A stretch of 64,000 nt of DNA from Geminocystis sp. NIES-3708 (lineage in GTDB: Bacteria; Cyanobacteriota; Cyanobacteriia; Cyanobacteriales; Cyanobacteriaceae): NCBI RefSeq assembly GCF_001548095.1, contig NZ_AP014815.1, forward strand, positions 2,541,656 through 2,605,655, written 5' to 3'. The position numbers and the translations under genes were made by a program. Below the pieces are notes generated by a model. The model did no database searches and had not been told where the DNA came from. It saw nothing but the letters and a program-made list of their open reading frames with translations. Below, piece after piece: positions 17,224 through 28,649 of the stretch. Position 1 is the first letter of the stretch. Each line of letters starts with the position of its first letter.

Positions 17224-17852
17224 AATTTTTCTAGTAATTTTAAACGGAAAACCTTATAGTATAAGTGTTTCGGTATTTTACTCCTCGTAAATTTAAGTAT
17301 TTTTGCTTGTGAACTTAAACTAAATTAACATACTGATCCTGTTTAAGGGTTCATCATTTCTTATTAATACCATAGTGTAGTATTATCATTGATTATTATT
17401 ATTGACAAAATCATAATTTACTGACATAATTATAAGTTTATTGTTTTTTAATAAAGTCATTTCTCTTTTGAAAAACTAATGAATAAGAGCAAAATAAATC
17501 AAATAAAATTGATATAATTTATAAAAGTTTTTAAGTTGATAGCTGATTATCTACTGTGAAGAAAAAAAAGCACAATCTTAATACTTGAAAAGTTGTAAGC
17601 CTATCATTTTTAAATAGATTCAGAGCTAATTCCCTTTTTGATAGGTTAAATTTTAATTATCTAACAATTTTTAAGTTCTGAAAATAGCACTTTAACTTCA
17701 TCATATTTGACTCTAATAAATTAAACAATAGTGATATGATTTTCCTAACAAAACGATTAATTATTAGTAGTTTAATACTATAAGAAAATTTGATCAGTTT
17801 AAAGAGTAAAATTATTTATATTTAAAAAAATTATCTAAAATCATCATAAAAT
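17224..17852. other. 629-base intergenic region
   Basis: A strongly AT-rich gap lies between divergent rlpA and purM. It has no convincing open frame or RNA. Promoters for both genes should lie here, but no clear -35/-10 pair stands out against the AT background. Confidence 0.5.
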
Positions 17853-18875
17853 ATGGATTATAAAGAAGCAGGAGTTGACGTCGAAGCTGGTAGAGCATTT
17901 GTTAAAAAAATTAGTGATAATGTTTCTAGTACATACCGTTCAGGAGTTTTAGGTGGTTTAGGTGGATTTGGTGGTTGTTTTGAGTTACCTTCTGGCTATC
18001 AACAGCCTGTCTTGGTTTCTGGCACGGATGGAGTAGGTACAAAGTTAAAAATTGCCCATGAATTAAATCGTCATGATACTGTAGGTATTGATTTAGTGGC
18101 AATGTGCGTTAATGATATTCTTACTTGTGGTGCTGAACCTTTATTCTTTTTAGATTATCTAGCCACAGGCAAATTAGATAGTAATCAATTAGCAGAAGTT
18201 ATTAATGGTATTGTTGTAGGTTGTCAAGAAAGTGGTTGTGCTTTACTGGGGGGAGAAACAGCAGAGATGCCAGGATTTTATCAACAGGGAGAATATGATA
18301 TTGCTGGTTTTTGTGTAGGCATTGTTGAAAAAAGTAAAATTTTAGATGGGAATAAAATTCAGTCAGGTAATATTGCGATCGCTTTAAGTAGTAGTGGTAT
18401 TCATAGTAACGGTTTCTCACTGGTAAGAAAAATCATTGACACGGCAAGATTAAGTTGGGATTATCAGCCAGTAGAGTTGGAAGGAAAAACATTAGGAGAA
18501 AGTTGCTTAACCCCTACTCGTCTTTATGTTAAATCTGTTTTAGAGGCTTTAAAATCAGGTATAGACATAAAAGCTATGGCACACATCACTGGAGGAGGTA
18601 TTCCTGAAAATTTACCTCGTTGTTTACCTAAAGATAAAGCCATTGAAGTAAAATTGAACAGTTGGACTATTCCACCCATTTTTCAATGGTTAGCGAAAAC
18701 CGGTAATGTGAATCAAGAAGCAATGTTAAATACATTTAATTTGGGTGTCGGTTTTGTGGTGATAGTTTCTGAACATGATAATGAATCAGTAATAAAACAT
18801 TTTAATAATTATGGTATTGAAACCAATATTATCGGTAAAGTAATTGAAGGAAGTGGAGAAATTAAGTTTATTTAG
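17853..18875 (+). CDS. purM: Phosphoribosylformylglycinamidine cyclo-ligase
   Basis: PurM closes the imidazole ring in purine synthesis (FGAM + ATP to AIR). The 340 residues are full length. Signatures: [49 protein letters not shown], and the C-terminal [16 protein letters not shown] with [10 protein letters not shown]. It starts at [16 protein letters not shown]. It stands alone between long intergenic regions, so it probably has its own promoter. Confidence 0.98.
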   Translation: MDYKEAGVDVEAGRAFVKKISDNVSSTYRSGVLGGLGGFGGCFELPSGYQQPVLVSGTDGVGTKLKIAHELNRHDTVGIDLVAMCVNDILTCGAEPLFFLDYLATGKLDSNQLAEVINGIVVGCQESGCALLGGETAEMPGFYQQGEYDIAGFCVGIVEKSKILDGNKIQSGNIAIALSSSGIHSNGFSLVRKIIDTARLSWDYQPVELEGKTLGESCLTPTRLYVKSVLEALKSGIDIKAMAHITGGGIPENLPRCLPKDKAIEVKLNSWTIPPIFQWLAKTGNVNQEAMLNTFNLGVGFVVIVSEHDNESVIKHFNNYGIETNIIGKVIEGSGEIKFI

Positions 18876-19182
18876 CACAGCCAATTTTGTATAAGTGATA
18901 AATTCAAACGCATCTAAAAGTTTACAGGAAAAATTTAGATCGACAGAAAAAAGATGAAAACGAGACAGACGAACAACTGTACAGGTAGAAAAATTGCCAA
19001 TGTTTGTGCATTTTTACAATAATTTGATTAATTAACAAAAAATATAATTTCCTTGTTAGGCTGTCAACAAGAGTAAGTCATTACTTATTCTCAGATTGAA
19101 CTTAGCTAAACTAAAGGTGCAGATGGGCAATGAGCAATAATAATAGATAAGAGTTTGTGAATTTTTTTATTTTTAATTGTTT
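18876..19182. other. Intergenic region purM-minC
   Basis: This region is AT-rich, with no open frame of note and no recognisable RNA. It is the likely site of the minCDE promoter. Confidence 0.4.
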
Positions 19183-20037
19183 ATGAATACTGATAACGTC
19201 CATAATAATCAAACTGTCATGGGGGAAGAAAAAATTGCTGATGTGACTTCAGAATTAACTTCTGTGGTAAAAGCAAAACCTTTGAGTAGTAAAGAACAAA
19301 TTAACTTAACGAAAAAAGGAAAAATCGTGGTGATGAGTTTACCTTCAGTAAATAAAACTGAAGCTAATCAATGGCAAAGAATTGTTGATGATTTTAAAAT
19401 TAGATTACAAAAAATCGATAAATCTTGGCAATTAGGTACAAAAGCTCATTTACAAAGTCAAGACAGACTACTAGATACTAGACAAATCAGTGAATTAAAA
19501 ACTATTTTAGAACAAATTGGTTTAACTCTCGACTTAATTATAACAAGAAGAAGACAAACGGCAGTAGCGGCTTCTAGTGCTGGTTATTCTGTGCAACAAG
19601 AAACATTAACGGACACATTGATAGATATTGATAATTTGTCAACTATTCAAGATTTAGCTGAACCTTTATACCTTAAAAATACTATTAGATCAGGTGTAGA
19701 AATTTGTCATCCTAGTTCTGTTATCGTATTAGGAGATGTGAATCCGGGAGCGACAATTTTAGCCAGTGGTGATGTGTTTATTTGGGGTACATTAAGAGGT
19801 ATTGCTCACGCGGGTTATTTAGGTAATCGTCAAGGGTTGATTATGGCGTTAAGATTAGAAGCTACTCAGTTAAGAATTGCAAATTTAGTAGCTAGAATTC
19901 CAGATAATCCCCCAGTTCAAAGTACAGCAGAAGTTGCTTATGTTGGGGAAGAAGGTATTAAAATTCACTCAGCCGTTAATTTTCATCGTCTCCATAGCTT
20001 TATTAATTCCAAAAATTACTGGGAAAGAGTTAAATAA
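19183..20037 (+). CDS. minC: Septum site-determining protein MinC
   Basis: MinC inhibits FtsZ polymerisation away from midcell. The C-terminal beta-helix is clear: IRSGVEICHPSSVIVLGDVNPG, ILASGDVFIWGTLRGIAHAGYLGN and LRLEATQLRIANLVARIPD. The N-terminal 120 residues (GKIVVMSLPSVNKTEANQW..) replace the divergent FtsZ-binding domain. The first ATG is 19183; an upstream TTG is less likely. It opens the minC-minD-minE cluster. Confidence 0.96.
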   Translation: MNTDNVHNNQTVMGEEKIADVTSELTSVVKAKPLSSKEQINLTKKGKIVVMSLPSVNKTEANQWQRIVDDFKIRLQKIDKSWQLGTKAHLQSQDRLLDTRQISELKTILEQIGLTLDLIITRRRQTAVAASSAGYSVQQETLTDTLIDIDNLSTIQDLAEPLYLKNTIRSGVEICHPSSVIVLGDVNPGATILASGDVFIWGTLRGIAHAGYLGNRQGLIMALRLEATQLRIANLVARIPDNPPVQSTAEVAYVGEEGIKIHSAVNFHRLHSFINSKNYWERVK

Positions 20038-20190
20038 TGGGGAATTAAAAGACTAGGAGACTAAAAGACTGAGAGACTGGAAGAAATTTCTGCATTGTTG
20101 GTTGTTAACCGTTCATTGTTAAGTAATGTACAGTACAATGAGTTTTGCTTAGTTTATTTAATTATATTTACCTTATTAGTATTAATTTTT

Positions 20191-21003
20191 ATGGCTAGAG
20201 TTATTGTTATTACATCCGGAAAAGGGGGAGTGGGTAAAACCACCATGACGGCCAATTTAGGTACAGCAGTGGCACAATTAGGCAAAAAAGTTTGTTTAAT
20301 AGATGCAGATTTTGGCTTAAGAAATTTAGATTTATTGTTAGGATTAGAACAACGGGTTGTTTATACCATTATTGATGCTTTATCAGGAGAATGTACTTTA
20401 GAAAAAGCGATTGTTAAAGATAAAAGAACTCCCGGATTACATTTATTACCAGCTGCTCAAAACCGTACTAAAGATGCTATGACTCCTGATCAAATGAAAG
20501 AAGTTATTGAGCAATTAAGCCCCAGTTTTGACTTTATCTTCGTGGATTGCCCTGCTGGAATTGAAATGGGTTTTCGTAATGCCATTGTTGCCGCTCAAGA
20601 AGCATTAATTGTTACCACTCCTGAAGTAGCCGCCGTGAGAGATGCTGATCGAGTAGTGGGATTGTTAGAGAGTGAAAATATGCAAAGTATTAGGTTAATT
20701 GTCAATCGTTTACGTCCAGAAATGGTGCAAATGGATGAAATGCTTAGTGTTGAGGATATTCTTGATTTATTAGTTGTGCCTTTAATTGGCATTGTACCTG
20801 ATGATAAGAGAATTATTACTTCTTCTAATCGTGGTGAACCTTTAGTTTTAAGTGAAGAAGATTCTCTCCCGGGTATGGCTATTAAAAATATTGCAAGACG
20901 AATAGACGGTATGGACGTTCCCTATTTAGATTTAATGGCTTCTCAAGATACTCTTTTCACAAGAATACGTCGTTTTTTCGGTTTTGGCAACAAAGAAAAA
21001 TAA
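20191..21003 (+). CDS. minD: Septum site-determining ATPase MinD
   Basis: MinD binds the membrane with ATP and recruits MinC and MinE. ATG 20191 gives MARVIVITSGKGGVGKTT, the deviant Walker A of the ParA/MinD family. DADFGLRNLDLLLGLE and FVDCPAGIE follow. The amphipathic C-terminus FTRIRRFFGFGNKEK is the membrane-targeting helix. The frame is open 32 codons further upstream, but that part is hydrophobic, begins at a non-ATG codon and is not family-like. Length of 270 is normal. Confidence 0.98.
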   Translation: MARVIVITSGKGGVGKTTMTANLGTAVAQLGKKVCLIDADFGLRNLDLLLGLEQRVVYTIIDALSGECTLEKAIVKDKRTPGLHLLPAAQNRTKDAMTPDQMKEVIEQLSPSFDFIFVDCPAGIEMGFRNAIVAAQEALIVTTPEVAAVRDADRVVGLLESENMQSIRLIVNRLRPEMVQMDEMLSVEDILDLLVVPLIGIVPDDKRIITSSNRGEPLVLSEEDSLPGMAIKNIARRIDGMDVPYLDLMASQDTLFTRIRRFFGFGNKEK

Positions 21004-21050
21004 ACCATTTATTATTAATTAAAAATAAAAATATCACAAGGGAATAAAAT

Positions 21051-21332
21051 ATGTTCAAAGATATAATTAGTACATTAAATTCTTGGACTGCTCCAAAAAA
21101 AAGTCGTTATCCTGCCAAAAATCGTTTGCAGTTAGTGATTGCTCATGATCGTGCTGGAGTAAATCCAGAAATGATCGATAAAATGCGTCAAGAAATTATA
21201 GAGGTAGTGAGTCGTTATCTTGACATTGATGTGGATGAGATGGAATTTTCGATTCAAAGTAATGATCGTACCACTTCTTTAAGTGCTAATTTACCTATTA
21301 GAAAAGTAAAAAGAACTCCTACAAATACTTGA
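21051..21332 (+). CDS. minE: Cell division topological specificity factor MinE
   Basis: MinE stimulates MinD ATPase and drives Min oscillation. In 93 residues it has the N-terminal membrane/MinD-contact helix (FKDIISTLNSW), KNRLQLVIAHDR and the C-terminal dimerisation domain (MIDKMRQEIIEVVSRYLDID). It follows minD after 47 bases, in the same operon. Confidence 0.97.
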   Translation: MFKDIISTLNSWTAPKKSRYPAKNRLQLVIAHDRAGVNPEMIDKMRQEIIEVVSRYLDIDVDEMEFSIQSNDRTTSLSANLPIRKVKRTPTNT

Positions 21333-21761
21333 GTTTGGTTAATTGCATTTGCTAAAAAATCAATTAGGATTTTATGACGAGAATAGATTATTTATTATAT
21401 GTTGTGCAATGGGTCATTTACTATTTTAATTAATGACCTTTTTCTTAATGCTAATTTTCATAATCGTAATAATGTATTCATTTTTATTAAATGGTGTTAT
21501 TGATTTCATATTTTTTAATAAAAACTAATAGTAATATTATTACTCAATAATCCTTTAAATCAAGATTGAACAATAAAAAACAAGAAGAAAATGATATGTC
21601 TATTATTCTAAATGATATAGAAAATGATCTAAAAAAACTTAATTTAGTATAGGAATAAGTTTAATTATTCGTAGTTGATTTTTATTTATTGGTTTGACGA
21701 TGTATATTGCCAAATATTAAAGAATTATTACTTATTACCTATTATCTAACTTGTTAGTTAA
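21333..21761. other. Intergenic region minE-thiC (convergent)
   Basis: Apart from the terminator hairpin, this AT-rich region holds only short unconvincing frames. Confidence 0.4.
21412..21444 (+). terminator. Terminator after minE
   Basis: GGTCATT (21412-21418) pairs with AATGACC (21432-21438), followed directly by TTTTTCTT. It lies 80 bases after the minE stop and would end the min operon transcript. Confidence 0.65.
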
Positions 21762-23153
<1,392 letters not shown>

Positions 23154-23162
23154 TCAATAAAC

Positions 23163-23240
23163 AGCTTTCCTACGCTGGTATTATCCAGTCTCAGGTTCTA
23201 AGGGTTTTTTCTCAGTCTAGTAATCTAAACACCCCTAGCT
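23163..23240 (-). promoter_or_regulatory. TPP riboswitch (THI element) of thiC
   Basis: The minus strand reads CTAGGGGTGT..., then CTGAGA, ACCCTTAGAACCTGA, and CTGGATAATACCAGCGTAGG. These are the invariant parts of the TPP aptamer in the right order. The aptamer ends about 20 bases before the thiC ATG, so thiamine pyrophosphate probably blocks the ribosome binding site (GAGGAAAA). Confidence 0.97.
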
Positions 23241-23548
23241 ATGAGTTTAATCTTATCATGATCTGAAGGTATTTTGAAGAAAAGAGGATAATAACCCTCT
23301 CTTGTCATTTTTTGACATGGAATAGCAGAAAAAATAAAATAAATAGACTAATACAAAATTAAAATGTATTATTAAGTATATATAGATTTTATTAAAATAC
23401 AATTAGTAATAATTAATTCGGAGTTTGACAAAACTAAGTTTAAATTATTTATTAAATGAAGCGAGTTTTGTTCTAAATTGTTAATCCAATCTTAATTTTT
23501 AATTGGTATGGTAATTATCAATTATGAGTTTTTAATTATTAATCAATT
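23241..23548. other. Intergenic region thiC-channel gene
   Basis: This AT-rich region of divergent promoters has no gene or RNA recognised besides the flanking riboswitch. Confidence 0.4.
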
Positions 23549-25546
23549 GTGTCAGACACTTTTTTAGTTTGCGGATTAGGAAGTCTAGGAGAAAATTGTG
23601 TTATCGCCTTGAAAAAATTTGGGGTAAAAGTTGTAGTTATCGAAAAAAATCCTCCTCCTAATGACACTATTAAAGATTTATTACCCTTGATTGATTTATT
23701 CATCATCGGGGACTGTAGCGATCGCAATATATTATTAGAAAGTAAAATAGAAGAATGTCGAGCCGCTTTAATTGTGACAACTTCTGAAAAAGTTAATGTT
23801 GCGACAGCTATCACCATTAGAGAATTAAATCAGAAAACACGACTGGTTATGAGATCAGCTCAAAAAAACTTGAATAATTTGTTAAGTAAACAATTAGGTA
23901 ATTTTATTGCTTACGAACCAACACAATTACCTGCGAATGCTTATGCCTTATCAGCATTAGGAGAAGAAATATTGGGTTTTTTTACTTTAAATGAACAGAA
24001 AATAAGAATTACAAAAATTAAAATTAATCAATTTCATAGTTGGTGTAATTATAATTCACTTTATGAATTAAATAGTCGTAGTCGTCGTATTCTTAGCCAT
24101 TATCAACCTTTACAAAATCTTTCATCTACTTTTAATCAATGGAATCCCTACGCCAAAATATTGCCTCAAGATACAATTATTTGTGTGGAAACAGAAGATC
24201 ATTTTCGTCTTTTTCATCAAAATATTAACAATAGAGTTGTTAATCAATCTTTTCCTATAAACTTTCTTAATCGTATAAAAAAAATTAAGATTAAAGGTAT
24301 TAAATATTTTCGAGATTTCTGGTTATTAAATCGTAAACAACAAATTAGAGGAGTAGTAATTTTTTCTTCTTTAATAACATTAATTTTATTAATCACAGGT
24401 ACTTTATTATTTAAGTATTTTTATAAAGATGCTAGTTTTTTATCATCTTTTTATGTAACTGCTATTTTACTATTAGGAGGATATTCTGATTTATTTGATA
24501 CTTTTGAACCTATAGAAAATATTCCTCAATGGTTACAATTTTTTAGTCTTATTTTAATTCTAACAGGAACAGCCTTTGTTGGAGTTTTATATGCTTTATT
24601 AACACAAGCTTTATTATCTTCACAATTTCAATTTGCAAAGAAAAGCCCTCCTATTCCTACAGAAAATCATATCGTTGTTGTTGGTTTTGGTAGAATAGGG
24701 AGAGAAATTATAGAACAACTTCAAACTTTAAAACAATCTGTTTTAGCTATCAGTTTTAATTCTAATATTGAGGTTTCTAATTGGTTAAATTTTCCTTTAA
24801 TTGTAGGTAAATTACAAGATAGTCTGATTTTAGCAAATTTAGATCAAGCCAAAAGTATTGTGATTGTTACCGATGATGATATTCTCAATCTTGAAGTTGC
24901 TTTAATGGCACAAAATTTTAACCCTTATCTTAATCTTATTATCCGTACAAATAGTGATAATTTTAGCGATAACTTAACTAAATTATTACCCCATGCTTCT
25001 ATTATTAGTGCTTATGAAGTAGCCGCAGAGGCTTTTACTGGGGCGGCTTTTGGGGAAAATATACTAGAATTATATCGTTTTGAGCAACAAACTATTTTAG
25101 TGACAGAATATGAAATTACTTCCGATGATACGTTACATAATTTATTATTGTCTGACATCGCCTATGGATATGGAGTTATTCCCATTTTCTATTGTAGTAG
25201 TGGCAGTTATAATCACATTTTAATGCCTTCTGATGATATACTTTTAGCTGTTGGCGATCGCTTAATTGTTTTAGCCACCGTTGAAAGTTTAAAAAGTATT
25301 GAACAGGGAAAAATTAAACCCAAACAGTGGGAGATAGAAATTCTGTCAGTGAAGTCGGATATAGGGATTTTTGAAGGGACAAATGCGATCGCAAGAATTA
25401 TAGGCTGTTCATTAAAATTGGCGAGGGAAACTATGGAAAACCTCCCTCAAACCTTACCTGTAAAGGTATATCATCATCAAGGAGTAAGATTAATTAACGT
25501 ATTGAAAAAAAATCAAGTTGTTAGTGAAATACATCAAATAATTTAA
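23549..25546 (+). CDS. RCK-pore-RCK potassium channel-like protein
   Basis: The 665 residues hold two NAD-binding RCK/TrkA-N domains around a membrane pore. The first is FLVCGLGSLGENC at the N-terminus (about 1-130), the second HIVVVGFGRIGREI near 368, followed by an RCK-C-like end. Between them are hydrophobic segments at about 268-290 and 327-352 with a pore loop TAILLLGGYSDLF. The usual filter T-V-G-Y-G-D is replaced by L-G-G-Y-S-D. The start is GTG at 23549. Proteins of this plan regulate K+ flux, but the altered filter leaves the ion preference uncertain. No operon partner is seen. Confidence 0.8.
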   Translation: MSDTFLVCGLGSLGENCVIALKKFGVKVVVIEKNPPPNDTIKDLLPLIDLFIIGDCSDRNILLESKIEECRAALIVTTSEKVNVATAITIRELNQKTRLVMRSAQKNLNNLLSKQLGNFIAYEPTQLPANAYALSALGEEILGFFTLNEQKIRITKIKINQFHSWCNYNSLYELNSRSRRILSHYQPLQNLSSTFNQWNPYAKILPQDTIICVETEDHFRLFHQNINNRVVNQSFPINFLNRIKKIKIKGIKYFRDFWLLNRKQQIRGVVIFSSLITLILLITGTLLFKYFYKDASFLSSFYVTAILLLGGYSDLFDTFEPIENIPQWLQFFSLILILTGTAFVGVLYALLTQALLSSQFQFAKKSPPIPTENHIVVVGFGRIGREIIEQLQTLKQSVLAISFNSNIEVSNWLNFPLIVGKLQDSLILANLDQAKSIVIVTDDDILNLEVALMAQNFNPYLNLIIRTNSDNFSDNLTKLLPHASIISAYEVAAEAFTGAAFGENILELYRFEQQTILVTEYEITSDDTLHNLLLSDIAYGYGVIPIFYCSSGSYNHILMPSDDILLAVGDRLIVLATVESLKSIEQGKIKPKQWEIEILSVKSDIGIFEGTNAIARIIGCSLKLARETMENLPQTLPVKVYHHQGVRLINVLKKNQVVSEIHQII

Positions 25547-25556
25547 TTAAAACTAT

Positions 25557-26903
25557 TCAAAGAGTAAAGGTAAAATTATCTACTAATGCTCCCGGTAATA
25601 GAATACCTCCCAAAGATCTTGAATCGTATGTACTAATTTCAGGAATAAATTCTCGAAAATCTGTTAAAGCTAATAAATTTTTGCCGAAGAAAGAATATAA
25701 AGAATCATCAAAGCGTAAATCTTTAATAGTTGCGACAATTTGCCCGTTTTCTACCCAAAAACAACCATAGCGAGTCATTCCAGTAATTTTTCCTAAAATG
25801 CGATCGCTCCAATTAAGATAGTGTAAATTAGATAAATATAATCCCGTGTCGATGGCTTTCAAAATATTATTTTCTGATAAATTACCTGAAGCTACTTCTG
25901 GCGATCGCAAACTCTCAAAACTACTAGCACCATTAGATTTAAGTTCATATTCAACTGCCGTACGACCACTGATTAAAGTATTAATCAATTGACCCTCAAC
26001 AATCAATGGTAACTCATCGGGAGACATTTCCCCAAAATCATTGAAACGAGGAACATTACCACTATGGAAATTCTCTTTAAGATTAAATAACGGTGACAGA
26101 TTTTCTCCCAGACGCATCTTCGACAAAGCACTTCCCCCTTGCCGTAAAGAAGACTCACTGATACCTCCCCAAGAAAACATCCCCAATAAATCTGCCATCG
26201 CCGCAGGTGCTAAATAAGTGCGATAACTACCGGGTTTAACCTCATGAATAGGTAAATCTAACTGTTTTAACTCTTGTTTATGGTAATTAATTTGATGTTC
26301 ATACTTTTCCAAATCCCAATCACGAGCGGAAAAAGTTCCTTTAATAGCCTTATTATTACCATTAATTAAAGAATAATCAATAAAAAAAGAATCCGTTGCA
26401 AACCAGTGTTTTTGTCCTAAAGAATTATAATTTGCTCTAATAATTGAACCTCCAGTATAATAACCTGTAAAATCTAAACCCTGTACGGGAGGTAAAATTG
26501 CTTCAGTGGCAAAATCAGGAGATAATAAACTTCCCAAATAAACTTCATGAGATGAGCCTTTATTTTCTGGTAAAACAACAAAAGGATCTTCTGGTAAAAT
26601 ATTAATTTCAGTTCTTAAATAACTTAGATTTTCTAAGGCTATTTTTATATCAATTTCCGCATCTCCTGTCAGAGGAAAATTAGCAAAAATATTTCGTTGA
26701 TTCGCAATTAATTTTAAAGAAACATCGGCATCTATAACTATTCCTGTTTGCCTAACTTTTGCGTTATTGAAGCGAATAAAATGACTATTTTCTGCTTTTA
26801 ATTGAATAATTAAATATTCTTCCTTTGTCAATTGATTAAATAATTTTTGGGTAACTTCATTAAAAGATTCTTCCCAATTTTTATAAGTCGATAAACTAGA
26901 CAT
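25557..26903 (-). CDS. TldD/PmbA family protein (TldE-like)
   Basis: The 448 residues match the modulator-of-gyrase/TldD-PmbA family, with the segments AKVRQTGIVIDADVSLKL, ARDWDLEKYEHQI, APAAMADLLGMFSWGG and the C-terminal GLYLSNLHYLNWSDRILGKITGMTRYGCFWVENG. No HExxxH zinc motif is visible, so it is the TldE-like subunit rather than the catalytic TldD. TldD/E degrade peptides and process ribosomal peptides. It is convergent with the channel gene and no tldD is in the window. Confidence 0.85.
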   Translation of the reverse strand: MSSLSTYKNWEESFNEVTQKLFNQLTKEEYLIIQLKAENSHFIRFNNAKVRQTGIVIDADVSLKLIANQRNIFANFPLTGDAEIDIKIALENLSYLRTEINILPEDPFVVLPENKGSSHEVYLGSLLSPDFATEAILPPVQGLDFTGYYTGGSIIRANYNSLGQKHWFATDSFFIDYSLINGNNKAIKGTFSARDWDLEKYEHQINYHKQELKQLDLPIHEVKPGSYRTYLAPAAMADLLGMFSWGGISESSLRQGGSALSKMRLGENLSPLFNLKENFHSGNVPRFNDFGEMSPDELPLIVEGQLINTLISGRTAVEYELKSNGASSFESLRSPEVASGNLSENNILKAIDTGLYLSNLHYLNWSDRILGKITGMTRYGCFWVENGQIVATIKDLRFDDSLYSFFGKNLLALTDFREFIPEISTYDSRSLGGILLPGALVDNFTFTL

Positions 26904-26971
26904 AATTATTAGAATGTAGAATATAGAATTTAGAATGACTAATCATCCATTATTAATTGTTATTTTACTAT

Positions 26972-28309
26972 ATGACTATAAACTCAAATTTACAAAAATC
27001 ACCTTTACCTCCGGGAAGTTTTGGACTACCTTTAATAGGAGAAACTATTAATTTTTTATTTGATCGTAATTTTAGTTCAAAAAAAATTGCTCAACACGGT
27101 AATATTTATAAAACCAGTATTTTTGGCAATCCTACCGTTATCATGATAGGTGCACAAGCCAACGAATTTTTATTCCGTCACGAAAATGAATATGTGGTTT
27201 CAACTTGGCCTAAAACCACTAAAGTTTTATTAGGACAAACATCTTTAGCCGTAAAAAATGGTGATTTTCATACCTCTAGGCGGAAAATATTAGCTCAAGC
27301 CTTCCAACCACGTGTATTAGCTAGTTATTTGCCTACTATTGAAGCCATTACCGCAAATTATCTGCAAAAATGGGCAAAATTGGGAGAATTAACTTGGTAT
27401 CCCGAATTAAGAAATTATACCTTTGATATTGCCGCTAAATTATTTGTAGGGGTTGATAATGGCTCACAAACTCGATTATGTAATTTATTTGAGGAATGGT
27501 GTCAGGGTTTATTCAGCATTCCTGTTAATCTACCTTGGACAAAATTCGGGAAAGCCTTAAAATGTCGTGAAAATATGTTGCAAGAAATTGAGGCTATTGT
27601 TAAACAAAGACAAGCAGGGGATAATACTCATTCTGATGCTCTAAGTTTATTATTGAAAGCCGAGGATGAAAATGGTGATCGATTAACTTTAGAAGAATTA
27701 AAAGATCAAGTATTATTATTATTATTCGCAGGTCATGAAACCTTGACATCAGCGATAGCATCTTTTTGTTTATTAACGGCACAACATCCTCAAGTTTTAG
27801 CCAAAATTCGACAAGAACAACAAAAATTAAATTATCAAGTACCCTTTAATATAGAACAGTTAAAGGAAATGACTTATTTAGAACAAGTTTTAAAAGAGGT
27901 GTTGCGGTTAATTCCACCTGTAGGCGGTGGTTTTCGCAAAGCTATTGAAGATTTTAGTTTTCAAGGTTATCATATCCCCAAAGGTTGGACAGTGCAATAT
28001 CAAATTTTGCAAACTCACCAAGACGAGACTATCTATCATGATAAAGATAAATTTGACCCCGATCGCTTTTCTCCTGAAAATTCCTTAGAGAAACAAAAAA
28101 AATTCAGTTTTGTGCCTTTTGGCGGTGGTTTAAGAGAGTGTTTAGGAAAAGAATTTGCACGATTAGAAATGCGAGTTTTCGCTTCCTTATTAAGTCATAA
28201 TTATCAATGGGAATTGTTACCCAATCAAGATTTAACTATGGCAATAATTCCGACACCACACCCTAAAGATGGTTTAAAAGTCAAGTTTTCAACTCTTCTA
28301 CAAAATTGA
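26972..28309 (+). CDS. Cytochrome P450, CYP120-like
   Basis: P450 hallmarks are in place: the I-helix AGHETLTSAIASF, the ExxR in KEVLRLIPPVGGGFRK, FDPDRFSPE, and the heme ligand loop FVPFGGGLRECLGKEFARLEM. The N-terminus PLPPGSFGLPLIGE is soluble-type without a membrane anchor. Overall similarity is to CYP120A1, the retinoic-acid hydroxylase of Synechocystis, so an apocarotenoid substrate is plausible (inference). ATG 26972 is the first ATG; a TTG 15 bases upstream is possible. It is a single gene. Confidence 0.93.
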   Translation: MTINSNLQKSPLPPGSFGLPLIGETINFLFDRNFSSKKIAQHGNIYKTSIFGNPTVIMIGAQANEFLFRHENEYVVSTWPKTTKVLLGQTSLAVKNGDFHTSRRKILAQAFQPRVLASYLPTIEAITANYLQKWAKLGELTWYPELRNYTFDIAAKLFVGVDNGSQTRLCNLFEEWCQGLFSIPVNLPWTKFGKALKCRENMLQEIEAIVKQRQAGDNTHSDALSLLLKAEDENGDRLTLEELKDQVLLLLFAGHETLTSAIASFCLLTAQHPQVLAKIRQEQQKLNYQVPFNIEQLKEMTYLEQVLKEVLRLIPPVGGGFRKAIEDFSFQGYHIPKGWTVQYQILQTHQDETIYHDKDKFDPDRFSPENSLEKQKKFSFVPFGGGLRECLGKEFARLEMRVFASLLSHNYQWELLPNQDLTMAIIPTPHPKDGLKVKFSTLLQN

Positions 28310-28324
28310 ACTTACTTATTACTT

Positions 28325-28350
28325 GGGCGAATGATATTCGCCCCTACATT
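28325..28350. repeat. Palindrome GGGCGAATGATATTCGCCC
   Basis: A perfect or near-perfect palindrome followed by CTACATT, just after the P450 stop. It is the same style as 16285-16304 and is a well-known cyanobacterial dispersed repeat pattern. It may also act as a terminator. Confidence 0.65.
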
Positions 28351-28376
28351 ATCTATTATTTTAAAATTACTAACAA

Positions 28377-28616
28377 TCAAGATTTACTTAAAAGTTCAAG
28401 AGTAATCCATCCGGGAGTCCATAAATCCCTGTCTTTCAATTGTTTTGCATTAATCCAAAAACGGACACTATCATCACAAGAAGCAATCATTTCTGCAAAT
28501 ACCCATTTATCTTCATTTTTACGGTTAATCACTTGAAAATGTCTCCAACCCCATGTTTTTTGTTGAGCAGTCCATTTTGAGCCTAATAAATGAGGAAATT
28601 TTTGTTTGTTAGCCAT
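28377..28616 (-). CDS. Small Trp-rich protein, TIGR02450 type
   Basis: This 79-residue protein has six or more Trp, with the family pattern LLGSKWTAQQKTWGWRHFQV, W.FAEM.A..D, and DLWTPGWITL at the end. The family is conserved in cyanobacteria and some proteobacteria; its function is unknown. It is convergent with the P450 gene. Confidence 0.88.
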   Translation of the reverse strand: MANKQKFPHLLGSKWTAQQKTWGWRHFQVINRKNEDKWVFAEMIASCDDSVRFWINAKQLKDRDLWTPGWITLELLSKS

Positions 28617-28649
28617 GTCGTTAAAGTTGGTTGAGATTTATGCAATATC

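Noticed and set aside
20095-20190. N-terminal extension of MinD
   Set aside because: It is hydrophobic, starts from a non-ATG codon and precedes the canonical MinD start MARVIVITSGKGG.
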